64,000 nucleotides of DNA from Xanthomonas translucens pv. cerealis (GTDB taxonomy: Bacteria; Pseudomonadota; Gammaproteobacteria; Xanthomonadales; Xanthomonadaceae), in contig NZ_CP038228.1 in NCBI RefSeq assembly GCF_006838285.1, positions 1,922,001 through 1,986,000 of the forward strand, given 5' to 3'. Below the pieces are notes generated by a model. It was not told the DNA's origin, ran no database searches, and saw only the letters and a program-made list of their open reading frames with translations. Positions 52,732 through 61,340 of this stretch are shown here, piece after piece. The stretch's first letter is position 1. Each line of letters begins with the position of its first letter. A program made the translations under genes and the position numbers.

Positions 52732-54303
52732 ATGCACCCTCAACCTTGCGCGCCGCTGCTTTACGGCAGCGTGTGCAGCGGCATCGAGGCCGTGAGCCTC
52801 GCCTGGCAACCTCTCGGCCTTGAAGCCGCGTGGTTTGCCGAAATCGAGCCGTTCCCGTGCGCCGTGCTCGCACACCACTACCCGCATGTGCCCAACCTGG
52901 GCGACATGACCACGATCGCTCGCCAGGTTCAGGCCGGTACCGTGCCGGCCCCCGACATCCTGGTCGGCGGCACGCCATGCCAATCGTTCAGCGTGGCCGG
53001 CGCGCGCCGGGGACTGGATGACCCGCGCGGCGCCTTGACCCTTGCCTATGTGGAGTTAGCCAATGCCATCGACCAAGCCCGTCACCAAAAACACCGCTCG
53101 CCGGCCACGATCGTCTGGGAAAACGTCCCAGGCGTCCTCAACGACCGCAGCAACGCCTTCGGGCATTTCCTGGGAGCATTGGCCGGAGAAAGCCGTGCGC
53201 TCGAACCGCCAGGGGAAAAATGGACGCACGCAGGTTACGTGTCTGGCCCCAGGCGCCGCATCGCCTGGCGCGTGCTCGACGCTCAATATTTCGGCGTCGC
53301 CCAACGTCGCAAGCGTGTGTTTCTTGTGGCAGGTGGTGGAGATGGTTTCGATCCCGCCGAAATACTTTTTGAGCGTGCAGGCCTGCGCGGGCATCCTTCG
53401 CCGGGCTTCGCGCCGTGGCAAGGCACTGCCGGCGCTGCTGGACTTGGCGCTGAGGCAGCAGGCGACTTCAGGGGACTGAAGCAACACTACGGCAAGGTCA
53501 AGACGACGTTTGGATTCGGTGAAGGCATCGGCCCTGTCGATGTGGCCGCATGCCTGTTGGCGGACACCAAGCATGACATCCGCACGGAGACGTTCATGGC
53601 GCTGTCAGTCGCCGGCAGCATCACCCACACCCTCGACACCGCCAACGGGGGCAAGGGCAGCGGCGAAGAAGGTACGGGCAAAGGTGCGCCGATCATTGCC
53701 TTCACCGCCCAAGGTTGTGGAGCCGATGCGACAGTGGATTGGGCGCAAACCCTGCGTGCAGGCGGGCATCGCCACAGCCATGCGAACGCAGGAGTGGTAC
53801 CGGCTATCGCATTCGCGCAGAACAATCGCGGCGAAGTGCGATTTGAGTCAGGCCATGGGCAGGTGGCTTGCACCATCCTGTCCAATGGCAGGCCAGGCTA
53901 CGGGGTGCCGATGGTGGCCTGCGTTGCTTTGCGGGGCAGGCAGCATGGTCTTGCAGCCGAGCTTGGCGGCGGCATATCGACCGCACTGCGCATCAGTGGC
54001 GATGGCGTGGATAAGAGTCATGTGCTGGCACCTAACTATGAGGCGCATTTCCGGTACGACTGGAATGATCCCGTTCTGGGAGACTGGTCGCAATGGCAGG
54101 TGCGGCGCCTGATGCCACTGGAATGCGAGCGGCTGCAAGGCATGCCCGACGACTACACGCTGGTCCCTTATCGCGGCAAGCCCGCCACAGATGCCCCGCG
54201 ATACAAGGCGATCGGCAACTCGATGGCCGTGCCCTGCGTCGCGTGGCTGGGTCAGCGGCTGGTGCAGTGCCTGCACAAGAAGAGGTTGACCGCTTCGGTT
54301 TGA
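52732..54303 (+). CDS. DNA (cytosine-5-)-methyltransferase
   Basis: Methyltransferase of 523 residues with the C5 motifs: I SVCSGIEAVSLAW, IV GGTPCQSFSVAG (catalytic Cys), VI WENVPG, VIII QRRKRVFLV, and X AIGNSMAVP near the C-terminus. About 250 residues between VIII and the end hold a long variable target-recognition region with His-rich stretches. No restriction partner is adjacent, so it is probably an orphan that protects the element from host restriction. Phage-type Dcm proteins are similar. Confidence 0.92.
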   Translation: MHPQPCAPLLYGSVCSGIEAVSLAWQPLGLEAAWFAEIEPFPCAVLAHHYPHVPNLGDMTTIARQVQAGTVPAPDILVGGTPCQSFSVAGARRGLDDPRGALTLAYVELANAIDQARHQKHRSPATIVWENVPGVLNDRSNAFGHFLGALAGESRALEPPGEKWTHAGYVSGPRRRIAWRVLDAQYFGVAQRRKRVFLVAGGGDGFDPAEILFERAGLRGHPSPGFAPWQGTAGAAGLGAEAAGDFRGLKQHYGKVKTTFGFGEGIGPVDVAACLLADTKHDIRTETFMALSVAGSITHTLDTANGGKGSGEEGTGKGAPIIAFTAQGCGADATVDWAQTLRAGGHRHSHANAGVVPAIAFAQNNRGEVRFESGHGQVACTILSNGRPGYGVPMVACVALRGRQHGLAAELGGGISTALRISGDGVDKSHVLAPNYEAHFRYDWNDPVLGDWSQWQVRRLMPLECERLQGMPDDYTLVPYRGKPATDAPRYKAIGNSMAVPCVAWLGQRLVQCLHKKRLTASV

Positions 54304-54711
54304 TGCTCGCCACCCCAGGCACGCCATTCTCTTTACGGCACGCTCGACATGTCGGCAGCATCTAGCAGCCAGGTTGTCCAGGCTGCTGCAGGTTCCACTC
54401 CGGCCATCCGCCAGTTCGATGCCGGGCTTTCTTTTTCGCGGCCATCAATCGGGACCGGAACGGGTTCCAATTTTCCGCTGACTTGGCCCGGCCCGCGCGC
54501 GACGCTGCCCGCATGTGTCGCTGATCCGTCAGCACCATGCCAGCAGCCTGAGTTTCGAGGCCGCCGCGGGGTTCTCCCGTGCTACCCACCAGTCCGCCGT
54601 CGCATCGAGTCTGCGGACACGCGTCTTGTGACGCTGATGCGTTCTTTTCGACCGCGTGCGGGAGCTGCCATCCCGTGAGGGACAAGGCCCCGCTTTCCTA
54701 GGAGCCCACTC
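54304..54711. other. 408-nt non-coding gap with hairpin
   Basis: No gene is supported. AGCAGCC (54364-54370) pairs with GGCTGCT (54381-54387), giving a 7-bp hairpin downstream of the methyltransferase. The end of the gap holds the AGGAG site of the next gene. Confidence 0.5.
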
Positions 54712-54924
54712 ATGTCCCAACAAGCCTCTTTCGGCCAATTGGCTTTGATCTATTGCGGCAAGTTACTGCCGCTCGAAGTCCTGCAGAGCGCCGCAGGCCA
54801 CTACATCGGCACACGCAATAGCGAAGGTCCCGTCTCGCGGGAATCTCGCGAGTACTTCCGAAGCTATGCCGCAGCTCAAAGCGCCCTCGAAAGTGGCGGC
54901 TGGTCCCAACTGGCCAATCCCTGA
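54712..54924 (+). CDS. Conserved small ICE protein
   Basis: Protein of 70 residues (starts MSQQASFGQLALIYCGKLLPLEVLQ), family unknown. TAGGAG precedes the ATG. The HYIGTRNSEGPVSRESREYFRS segment looks like a compact alpha/beta domain. Clear spacing to the next gene (21 nt) suggests shared transcription. Confidence 0.7.
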   Translation: MSQQASFGQLALIYCGKLLPLEVLQSAAGHYIGTRNSEGPVSRESREYFRSYAAAQSALESGGWSQLANP

Positions 54925-54945
54925 TCCAACTGGAGGAGCCACGTC

Positions 54946-55338
54946 ATGAACCAGCATCTGCCTCGAGAAATCGTCGATCAAATCGCACAGGAGCAGCGGC
55001 ATTTCGCTGCGGCGTCCGATGCGTTTCTCCATGCCTGGAAACGCGGTGTGCAACTCGCTGGGCCTCAATGGTTTGGCGATGGCACACCCGAAGGGCTAAA
55101 CCTGGCACGCGACAAATGGGATATGTGCCCCGACGTGCCAAGGATCAGCAAGGCCATTAGCGTCCTGAGCAGTGGGGAACGCATGTTTCTTGCCGCGATG
55201 GTCAGCTTCTACAACGAGCGCAAGGGAGGCGCGCTTCTGAAACGTTGCGGATTCCATGGGCTTGCCGACTTCGGCGGTCTCGATCTACAACATCGCAAGG
55301 TACTCGCCGACCTGATACTGAATTACAGCGGTTGGTGA
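54946..55338 (+). CDS. Conserved small ICE protein
   Basis: Protein of 130 residues, mainly helical (LPREIVDQIAQEQRHFAAAS; SKAISVLSSGERMFLAAMVSFYN; LADLILNYSGW). The last part resembles small proteins encoded near DNA-processing genes of PFGI-type ICEs. Function unknown. A GGAGG site lies 10 nt before the ATG. Confidence 0.72.
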   Translation: MNQHLPREIVDQIAQEQRHFAAASDAFLHAWKRGVQLAGPQWFGDGTPEGLNLARDKWDMCPDVPRISKAISVLSSGERMFLAAMVSFYNERKGGALLKRCGFHGLADFGGLDLQHRKVLADLILNYSGW

Positions 55339-55374
55339 AGCCGGTCTCCGGAATAACACTGCCTTTCGCTCACC

Positions 55375-55778
55375 CACCCACAAGGGACATGTGCCGCCTA
55401 GGCCATGTCCCTCAAGCTCTTTCACGTCGCGCAGCGCAAGGCCTGACCCAAAGCCAGAAATCAGCACAGCATGTGTTCTTTCCCGCGTCAGCGCAAACGC
55501 CACTTCGTGTCCGAAGCCTGACCTTGCCAACCACTCATCAGGTCTTTTTCTTGCCTGCAATGCGCTGAAAAGCGGGTGCGGCGCGATGTCATTTTCTTCG
55601 AGCCGACAGCCTGCTGCAGCGCCATTCTTCCCTGCATGTTCGTCGGCGTTGCCGACACATGCCCAGGCAGCCGAGACCTTAAAGGCTGCAAGTGCGGGAA
55701 ACCGCACTGGTCGTTTCTTTCCACGGACGCGGACGCGTCCATCCACGCCACCCACAAGGGACCTCTCCCTTGCGGGTG
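55375..55778. promoter_or_regulatory. Two copies of a CACCCACAAGGGAC leader hairpin
   Basis: The first copy (55375-55412) forms AGGGACATG/CATGTCCCT. The second (55747-55778) forms CCACCC/GGGTGG enclosing AAGGGA/TCCCTT, 35 nt before the next start codon. The 474 nt between genes shows no supported gene. The copies may be a duplicated leader. Confidence 0.6.
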
Positions 55779-55812
55779 GGGAATCCCTTGATTCTTCCTC
55801 AAGGAGTTTCCC

Positions 55813-56625
55813 ATGGACCGTTCCCTCATCAAATCTATGATGCCTACGCTTGTCGCAGGCCATGTACCTCGCAATGTGCGGTCGTTCAAGTACCGCGTAT
55901 TCGATGATCAGCCGCAGTCTTCAACATTGGGCTTCGCCATCGATCCCATGCCTTTCGATGGGCGCGTGGTCGTGGCGACTGATGACGCCATCGTCGTCAA
56001 GCTCAAGCCCAGCGAGTTCGCTGTGCTCGATCCCAAACTGGTGACCGTCGTTCCCTCCGAAGGCGCCAAGGTGCATGTCCAACCCTACGCGCGGCGCCGT
56101 TTCGACGGACTGCGCGCGGACACCCCGGAAGTACGCACCGAGATGACGTCCGACGGCATTCCCTACACCGTCAAGACGCACATCCTTGGTTCCGCACCGG
56201 CCAAGCTGCCCATCCCCGCGCCGCAATGCATGGAGTTGGGCCAGCTCATCGAGCAACTGGAGGAAATGCCAGCGCCCGATGGCTTCCGGCGCATCACCCA
56301 CATGCTGGTCGATGCCGGTGCCAGGGATTTCACCTGGGTCGATCCGAAGCCGTCCAAGATCATCGAGACGCCTCCGGCGATCAGCTTCACGGTCTCGACC
56401 GCGAAGTTCGAGGGCCGTGTGACGGTGCTGTACGACCGCGCAGGGGATACCTACGTGGTGGAGTTGCACCGAGACGGCAAGTTGATCGATCGGCATGACG
56501 AGGTGTACTTCGACATGCTCGGCGAAGTGCTGGAGCGACTCATCGATGACGGGCGTTGGCGTCTGATCGACGTAAGCGTCATCAATACGAAGGCGACTCG
56601 ACCGCGCCAAGCGCTGCCGGCATGA
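55813..56625 (+). CDS. Conserved ICE protein, unknown function
   Basis: Protein of 270 residues with no signal peptide. It has a beta-rich first half (YRVFDDQPQSSTLGFAIDPMPFDGRVVVATDDAIVVKL) and a second alpha/beta part (FEGRVTVLYDRAGDTYVVELHRDGKLIDRHDEVYFDMLGEVLERLID). The two halves share the pattern DGRVVV/EGRVTV, hinting at an internal repeat. Strong AAGGAG before the ATG. The family recurs in this ICE class; the function is not known. Confidence 0.75.
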   Translation: MDRSLIKSMMPTLVAGHVPRNVRSFKYRVFDDQPQSSTLGFAIDPMPFDGRVVVATDDAIVVKLKPSEFAVLDPKLVTVVPSEGAKVHVQPYARRRFDGLRADTPEVRTEMTSDGIPYTVKTHILGSAPAKLPIPAPQCMELGQLIEQLEEMPAPDGFRRITHMLVDAGARDFTWVDPKPSKIIETPPAISFTVSTAKFEGRVTVLYDRAGDTYVVELHRDGKLIDRHDEVYFDMLGEVLERLIDDGRWRLIDVSVINTKATRPRQALPA

Positions 56626-56709
56626 CGCCCCGCACTGAAGCCAGACGGTTCTTCGGTTGAACCGAACCCGCGTCACGGCGTTTCAGTACCTCTGGCCACG
56701 TGCCCCACA

Positions 56710-56748
56710 GGCTCTCCATCCATCCGGGTGGAGGGCCTTTTCTCTATT
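56710..56748 (+). terminator. Hairpin with T-tract just before the next gene
   Basis: GGCTCTCCA/TGGAGGGCC forms a 9-bp stem (one T-G pair) with a 10-nt loop, followed by TTTTCTCTATT, then AAGGAG and an ATG 21 nt later. It has terminator form but lies inside the leader of the next gene. Confidence 0.65.
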
Positions 56749-56768
56749 CCACGAAGGAGATTTCGACT

Positions 56769-57014
56769 ATGTCACTGCGATTCAAAGGTGCCAACCTTCG
56801 CCCTGTGCTGACCGAGGCGATCGCCAGCCAATGCCGCCTTATCCTGGTCAAGGACCAAGGCGTATACTTCCTCGCCGAACTGGGCGGCGACGACTTCGCG
56901 GAGTACTTTGATCCGAAGGACAGCGTATTCATTCGCATTCTGCACACCGCTGACGACCTGGTGCTTTCCGCCAACGCCACGCATCTGTCGCTGGAGGCGG
57001 TGCCTCCCGCGTAA
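56769..57014 (+). CDS. DUF3085-like small ICE protein
   Basis: Protein of 81 residues: SLRFKGANLRPVLTEAIASQCRLILVKDQGVYFLAE resembles DUF3085. Small alpha/beta protein, cytoplasmic, function unknown. The ATG after GAAGGAG was preferred over a longer frame that would include the upstream hairpin. It is followed by a bidirectional terminator. Confidence 0.72.
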   Translation: MSLRFKGANLRPVLTEAIASQCRLILVKDQGVYFLAELGGDDFAEYFDPKDSVFIRILHTADDLVLSANATHLSLEAVPPA

Positions 57015-57108
57015 CGCGGCAACCGCCACACGACCATCGCCAGTGGCCGGCAATATCCCCAGTAAGCCAGCATCCGGACTGTTCCGGGCATTGATGCAGC
57101 AGCCAGAA

Positions 57109-57146
57109 GAAAAAAGCCCTTCACTTATGATGAAGGGCCTTTTTTT
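57109..57146. terminator. Bidirectional rho-independent terminator
   Basis: AAAAAAGCCCTTCA and TGAAGGGCCTTTTTTT form an 8-bp stem with A- and T-tracts on both sides, between convergent genes. Confidence 0.88.
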
Positions 57147-57165
57147 AGAACTTATTCAGGGCTCT

Positions 57166-57792
57166 TTATCCACGCTTGAATAGACGCTCATGCATCCACC
57201 CATCGTTGGTCAGGATGACCGCCGCCTTGGCTTGTATGTCTCCCTGAGTCTGTTCCGCAAAATTCTTGTAGTTGGCACGCATGACTTCCGATTTGGCCCA
57301 GTCTTCTGCACCGTCTACCTTGTAGCGGTAGTTCACCTGCGACAGCTTTACGCCCATCATGTCGCTGGGTTCAGTGAAGTTGTCCACTTCCACGACGGTG
57401 TACTTGCCGGTACAGAAGGCATCTTGCCCAGCCAGCGTGTTCGCACCGTTGGCGACGAGGAATTTCTTACCGGTGTCAGTGATTTGGTACTCGGTGGCTG
57501 GCTCCATCTTGTTGCCGAACATGGCTTTGACTTCGGTGTCTCGCTTCGTCAACAGTCCGGCATCGACCAGCGCATCGGCGCGCTTCTTGTTCTGGCCGCT
57601 CAGCATATCTTGATTCGCCAGGGTGAACGGCAAGCCCTTTGCAGGAATCGAAGCGCATAGGCCCTTCTGAGTGTCCAGGTACGCCTGGATGCCCTTGCTG
57701 AAGTTGCTCTTGTTGGCGTCTTTGGCGCTGCCGCACGCAGCAAGCGTAAAGGCAAGGCTACTGATGGCGACGATCTTGATGGCGGTATGCAA
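57166..57792 (-). CDS. Lipoprotein, function unknown
   Basis: Protein of 208 residues with a signal peptide ending in LAAC, so lipidated. The mature part is alpha/beta with YQITDTGKKFLVANGA. No catalytic motif. It faces the convergent terminator and has a 58-bp element, shared with the TrbM-like gene, 51 nt upstream. It could be a surface-exclusion or envelope factor of the ICE; that is inference. Confidence 0.75.
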   Translation of the reverse strand: MHTAIKIVAISSLAFTLAACGSAKDANKSNFSKGIQAYLDTQKGLCASIPAKGLPFTLANQDMLSGQNKKRADALVDAGLLTKRDTEVKAMFGNKMEPATEYQITDTGKKFLVANGANTLAGQDAFCTGKYTVVEVDNFTEPSDMMGVKLSQVNYRYKVDGAEDWAKSEVMRANYKNFAEQTQGDIQAKAAVILTNDGWMHERLFKRG

Positions 57793-57843
57793 AACGAACT
57801 TCCTCTGTAGGTTAAGACAAACAGTTATTTATTTTGGCAGCGC

Positions 57844-57901
57844 GATTAGGCGATGTGTGTTCTCGGCATGGCGAGTGGTTTCTAATCGGTTCGTAGAAGC
57901 G
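57844..57901 (-). promoter_or_regulatory. 58-bp repeated upstream element, copy 1
   Basis: Contains TCTACGAACCGATTAG and CCATGCCGAGAAC (minus-strand sense), matching copy 2 at 58512 at about 47 of 58 positions. It lies just upstream of the lipoprotein gene, in a promoter position. Confidence 0.7.
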
Positions 57902-58080
57902 TAGTGCGCTTTCCTGCGGACGAACATACAAAAGGGAGCGGGTTCACTTCCCACCGCCCGATGCATAGGAGCGCAATGGCACAGAAAGGAAATGCGCGAT
58001 ACCCATGCAAACAGGGGTGTAACGGTATCCCCGCAAATTCTCAGAAGCAAGCGCTTTTATGGGTCAGCGGGCGATGCCAG

Positions 58081-58401
58081 TCAAGGTCTGTAGCCCCACT
58101 TCTCGATAATGGATTCCACGATGGCTTGATTTGCTGGGGTCGTGCCTGGACATGTCGTCAGATATGTCCGGCGTGCCTCCGCCGTGGCCGGCGGGTTGAA
58201 CTGCGGGCTCCATACCTGGATAGCGTGGAAGACTGCGATCGGCGCCGAGCATTCGGGAGTCGGCGTTCCGGAGCCGGACACGCTGGCCATGCAAAGAAAG
58301 ACCGTGCAAGGGTCCGGTGCCTGGGCGCGAGCTGTAGCGCTCAGGCCAAGGCCCAAAGTCGCAGCCAGTGCGATAGTGGCGGAAATAGTGCGTAGCTTCA
58401 T
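58081..58401 (-). CDS. TrbM/KikA-like exported protein
   Basis: Protein of 106 residues with a Sec signal peptide (ISATIALAATLGLGLSATARAQA). The mature part DPCTVFLCMASVSGSGTPTPEC with paired Cys residues matches TrbM/KikA-type periplasmic proteins of conjugation systems, which take part in DNA transfer or mating-pair stability. It is monocistronic, with the 58-bp element about 110 nt upstream. Confidence 0.78.
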   Translation of the reverse strand: MKLRTISATIALAATLGLGLSATARAQAPDPCTVFLCMASVSGSGTPTPECSAPIAVFHAIQVWSPQFNPPATAEARRTYLTTCPGTTPANQAIVESIIEKWGYRP

Positions 58402-58511
58402 GGTGAATACCTCCCTGGTAGTGATTGAAATGACGTGCTTGTCTGTGGGCGACTTGCGATAAGCGTGGCTCAGCGAGACAGCGCCCGCGCCGCTTGCTGT
58501 GGCGTCGGCTG

Positions 58512-58570
58512 GATTAGGCGATGCGTGGTTCTCGGCATGGCGGGTGGCTCTTAGTCGGTTCGTAGAGGCG
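58512..58570 (-). promoter_or_regulatory. 58-bp repeated upstream element, copy 2
   Basis: Near-copy of 57844-57901: GATTAGGCGATG, TTCTCGGCATGGCG and TCGGTTCGTAGA blocks are conserved with scattered changes and one inserted base. It lies upstream of the TrbM-like gene. The rest of 58,402-59,144 shows no supported gene. Confidence 0.7.
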
Positions 58571-59073
58571 GACGGCGCGGTCTGAGGGGGTGCGGTGAAG
58601 TTCTATACCAAGTCTTACGCGAGAAGGTGGGGTGTAGCACTTAAGCATCTGCATAGTTAGGCATGAGTGCTCCAGAGTGAGGCTCGCGCCGCATCACTTT
58701 ACCGAAACTATGCCTGACCACAACTTTAGGAAAGTCTCCGGTGCGGGGGGCTGGACTAGGAAATTCGCTAAACATCTGAATTTTAAGAATATTTCTTACG
58801 ATTTCGTCGCTTCCGCTGCAACTGCTGTGGCAGACGATGGTCGACCTGGACAAAGGGAAGCGATCGGTTGCCGATTCATTGCTGCCCCGAGAGTGAGCCC
58901 CGCCCATGCTGCCCCCATGCCTGCTGACGTTGTCAGCGACATGCCAGGCAACCATCGGTCTTCGAGGTTGCGGCGCAGCTCCCGCTGCGTGACCGAGCCA
59001 GCTCGCACCGCATCCATCTGCGAGCGTCCACCGGCCTGTCCGGTGGCGGATGCTTTCGCCTTATCAACCCATC

Positions 59074-59097
59074 GCGGGGTTACGCACCCTTCCCCGC
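59074..59097 (+). promoter_or_regulatory. Leader hairpin before the STY4534-family gene
   Basis: GCGGGG pairs with CCCCGC across a 12-nt loop, about 48 nt before the ATG; a pyrimidine-rich stretch (TCTCCGCTTCTTCCC) and TGGAGA follow. Confidence 0.5.
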
Positions 59098-59144
59098 TTG
59101 CGTGGGCTCGGTGTGTCTCCGCTTCTTCCCTATGGAGATTCACC

Positions 59145-60074
59145 ATGAACACCACGTCCAACGAGAAATCGTACTTCGATCTGCACACCTCAGGCATCGG
59201 CTATCTGCAACGTGCCCGTGAAGTACCCGTCAGGGGCGGCCGCCGTGCACAGCCTTTCGTTGCATGCACCATCGCCGCGCTGGTCGGCCCCGCCAGGGAT
59301 CCCAGCTATCGCTACTTCGACGTCAAGGTCTCGGGTGCAGAGGCTAAGAAGCTCGTTCAGCGCTACATCGGCGTTGAAGATCCCAAGCAGCGCCCGCTGG
59401 TGCGCTTCCGCCTCGGCGACCTCTGGGGCGATGCGTACATCCGCGACAAGGGCGAGCACAAGGGCAAGGCCGCCGCGTCTCTCAAGGCGCGACTGCTCAA
59501 GGCCGAGCTGATCGATAGGGCCGAACTGGCTTCGATCGAGCAGCACGAGCTGATTACCCGTGGCATCGGCTACCTCAACCGTCCGAAGGACGTCACCCCC
59601 AAGGGTGGCGATCCGTTCCTGTCGTGCTCCATCGCCGCACTGGCAGGACCTGTCGATGAACCGGAATACCGGTACTTCGACACCATCGTCGCCACCCCTG
59701 AAGCCGAGCATCTGGTTCGCCGATGCGTGCAGGCCATCGAAGGGGATCGCAAGGTGCTGATCGCCTTCCGTCTCAACGACATGAAGATCGATCCGTACAT
59801 CCGCAGCAAGGGCGAGCACGCCGGGGAACCTGCCGCGAGCCTGGAATCGACGCTGGTCCACATCGGTCTGATCAAGATCGACGGCACCCAGGTCTATCCG
59901 ACGAGCCAGGCGCAAGCCAAGGCGCCGCCGGAGATGGACGCATCCGCGACCAAAGCCGACACCATCATCGACACGGCCGCCAACCCCGTTTCCGACCAAC
60001 CTATCGAGTCCGCCGAGCGCGAGCACGAAGGTGCGGTCGAGGAGCAGGAACTGGCATTGGTTGCTTCGTTTTGA
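59145..60074 (+). CDS. STY4534-family ICE replication protein, duplicated domain
   Basis: Protein of 309 residues. The DUF3577-type unit occurs twice: residues ~14-130 (SGIGYLQRAREVP, CTIAALVGPARDPSYRYFDVKV, AYIRDKGEHKGKAAASLKARL) and ~138-255 (RGIGYLNRPKDVT, CSIAALAGPVDEPEYRYFDTIV, PYIRSKGEHAGEPAASLESTL). The C-terminal ~60 residues are acidic and disordered. The family is linked to ICE replication, perhaps as an ssDNA-binding-like protein. The duplication may let one chain make two contacts. Confidence 0.88.
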   Translation: MNTTSNEKSYFDLHTSGIGYLQRAREVPVRGGRRAQPFVACTIAALVGPARDPSYRYFDVKVSGAEAKKLVQRYIGVEDPKQRPLVRFRLGDLWGDAYIRDKGEHKGKAAASLKARLLKAELIDRAELASIEQHELITRGIGYLNRPKDVTPKGGDPFLSCSIAALAGPVDEPEYRYFDTIVATPEAEHLVRRCVQAIEGDRKVLIAFRLNDMKIDPYIRSKGEHAGEPAASLESTLVHIGLIKIDGTQVYPTSQAQAKAPPEMDASATKADTIIDTAANPVSDQPIESAEREHEGAVEEQELALVASF

Positions 60075-60076
60075 CC

Positions 60077-60110
60077 CGGCTTGGCCCCTCACGGGGCCAA
60101 GCCGCTTTTT
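60077..60110 (+). terminator. Rho-independent terminator in the leader of the DUF3275 gene
   Basis: CGGCTTGGCCCC/GGGGCCAAGCCG is a perfect 12-bp stem with a TCAC loop, then CTTTTT. Only 25 nt separate it from the next start codon, with AAAGGAGAG between. Confidence 0.88.
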
Positions 60111-60134
60111 CCTATTTCTCAAAGGAGAGCCATC

Positions 60135-60824
60135 ATGGCAGTCACATCGGTGCCCGAGAGATCGGTATCGCCCATCGTCGTCCCGGGCCAGCTCACGCTG
60201 CGCACCGTCCGCGGCAAGTACGGCCCGTTCCCGGTCGGCCGCCTTTCCACACACCTTGGTGTGTTCGAGGTCAAAGACCCCGAGCTGGAGCAGTACCCCG
60301 AAGGCAAGTACGACGGAGATTTCGTTATCAGGTACATCTTTCCGAAGTCCTATCCGGTCGGCGGCGGCATGCGGTTCGAGATCCGCGCCAGCCTGGACGG
60401 AATGACGCTCAACGGCATAGAAAAGCTGAGCCGCGACGAGGAACGCAGCTTCGCCACACAGGATGTCGATCCGCTCGAAGAAGAGCTTGGGACGCAGCCG
60501 GTGGCAACGTCGGCCAAGCCCGCCAGAGCCTCGCGACCCGCCAAACCTGCTCCCTTGGAGGCATCGGCGGACCCGCTGATCGATACCACGCCGTTCGGTG
60601 TGGATGCGCCGCCGCCCGTTGCGTCTGCCGCCCCCGGCAGCGAAGAAGATCCGGACGCCGCGCTGTTCGGCGCACTGTGGCCGCTGGGCGAATCTGTGAA
60701 GCTGGATTCGACCATTGACCGCCGCGCCTTGCGCGCGCAAATCGCCCGCCTGAACGAGCTGGGTTTCGCACTGGACTTCAAAACGCAAGAGTGGAGCCGA
60801 CAGGCCGAACTGCAAACTGCGTAG
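60135..60824 (+). CDS. DUF3275-family ICE protein
   Basis: Protein of 229 residues. The N-terminal VPGQLTLRTVRGKYGPFPVGRLSTHLGVFEVKDPELEQYPEGKYDGDFVI is the DUF3275 hallmark. A low-complexity Ala/Pro linker leads to a C-terminal helical part. DUF3275 is found only in these ICEs; function unknown. It starts 60 nt after the STY4534-family gene, behind a strong terminator. Confidence 0.9.
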   Translation: MAVTSVPERSVSPIVVPGQLTLRTVRGKYGPFPVGRLSTHLGVFEVKDPELEQYPEGKYDGDFVIRYIFPKSYPVGGGMRFEIRASLDGMTLNGIEKLSRDEERSFATQDVDPLEEELGTQPVATSAKPARASRPAKPAPLEASADPLIDTTPFGVDAPPPVASAAPGSEEDPDAALFGALWPLGESVKLDSTIDRRALRAQIARLNELGFALDFKTQEWSRQAELQTA

Positions 60825-60868
60825 TCACAGGCGCCGCACACGCGGCATTCCGTCACCCGCTGGGGGTT

Positions 60869-60884
60869 CTCCCCCGCGGGGGAG
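60869..60884 (+). promoter_or_regulatory. GC-rich leader hairpin CTCCCCC-GC-GGGGGAG
   Basis: Perfect 7-bp arms precede TTCACTTTTC, AAGGAGG and an ATG about 32 nt on. An alternative pairing GGGGG-TTCT-CCCCC overlaps it, so the leader could switch between two folds. Confidence 0.55.
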
Positions 60885-60916
60885 GCCTCCGGCTTCACTT
60901 TTCAAGGAGGCCTGTC

Positions 60917-61324
60917 ATGGGCTGGTATTTCTCATCTCAATCGCGGTCTGAATTGATCGCAGAACTGATCGCACCGCAAGAGACCGAGCATGTAAGCGTG
61001 AAAGTCATCGCTCACGTCCTGCGTGGCAACGTACTGTGGTCCGTGATCGAAATGACTGCCAAGGTCGAAGACGTTCATCGTGATCTCGCGCCGGGCCAGT
61101 CCCTGCGCTACATCAGTTGCGATCTGCTTGAACGCAGCAGTGGCCAGTGGGGCTACAAACCGCTGGAAGAGTCAATGCCCCCGTACTACTACTCGTGCCC
61201 GCTGTCCTATCTGGATCTCGCACCAGAGCAGTCCGCCGACTGGCGTGCAGGCGTTCGCGCCTACCACGCCCGGCGCCGCACCCCAACGGCATCCGCGGTA
61301 CCCGCCGCGGCGCTGATGGTCTGA
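60917..61324 (+). CDS. Conserved ICE protein, unknown function
   Basis: Protein of 135 residues beginning MGWYFSSQSRSELIAELIA, with RYISCDLLERSSGQWGYKPLEESMPPYYYSCPLSYLDLA. It looks like a small alpha/beta protein, and the MGWYFS start recurs in related ICEs. Strong AAGGAGG site. It lies 16 nt before the next gene. Function unknown. Confidence 0.75.
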   Translation: MGWYFSSQSRSELIAELIAPQETEHVSVKVIAHVLRGNVLWSVIEMTAKVEDVHRDLAPGQSLRYISCDLLERSSGQWGYKPLEESMPPYYYSCPLSYLDLAPEQSADWRAGVRAYHARRRTPTASAVPAAALMV

Positions 61325-61340
61325 GCCAGGAGAAACCGAC

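Noticed and set aside
55285..55889. Minus-strand frames antisense to the 55.3-55.8 kb gap
   Set aside because: They read through leader hairpins and the start of a real plus-strand gene.
58641..58955. 104-codon minus-strand frame in the gap before the STY4534-family gene
   Set aside because: No ribosome site, no domain, and composition no different from the flanking non-coding DNA.
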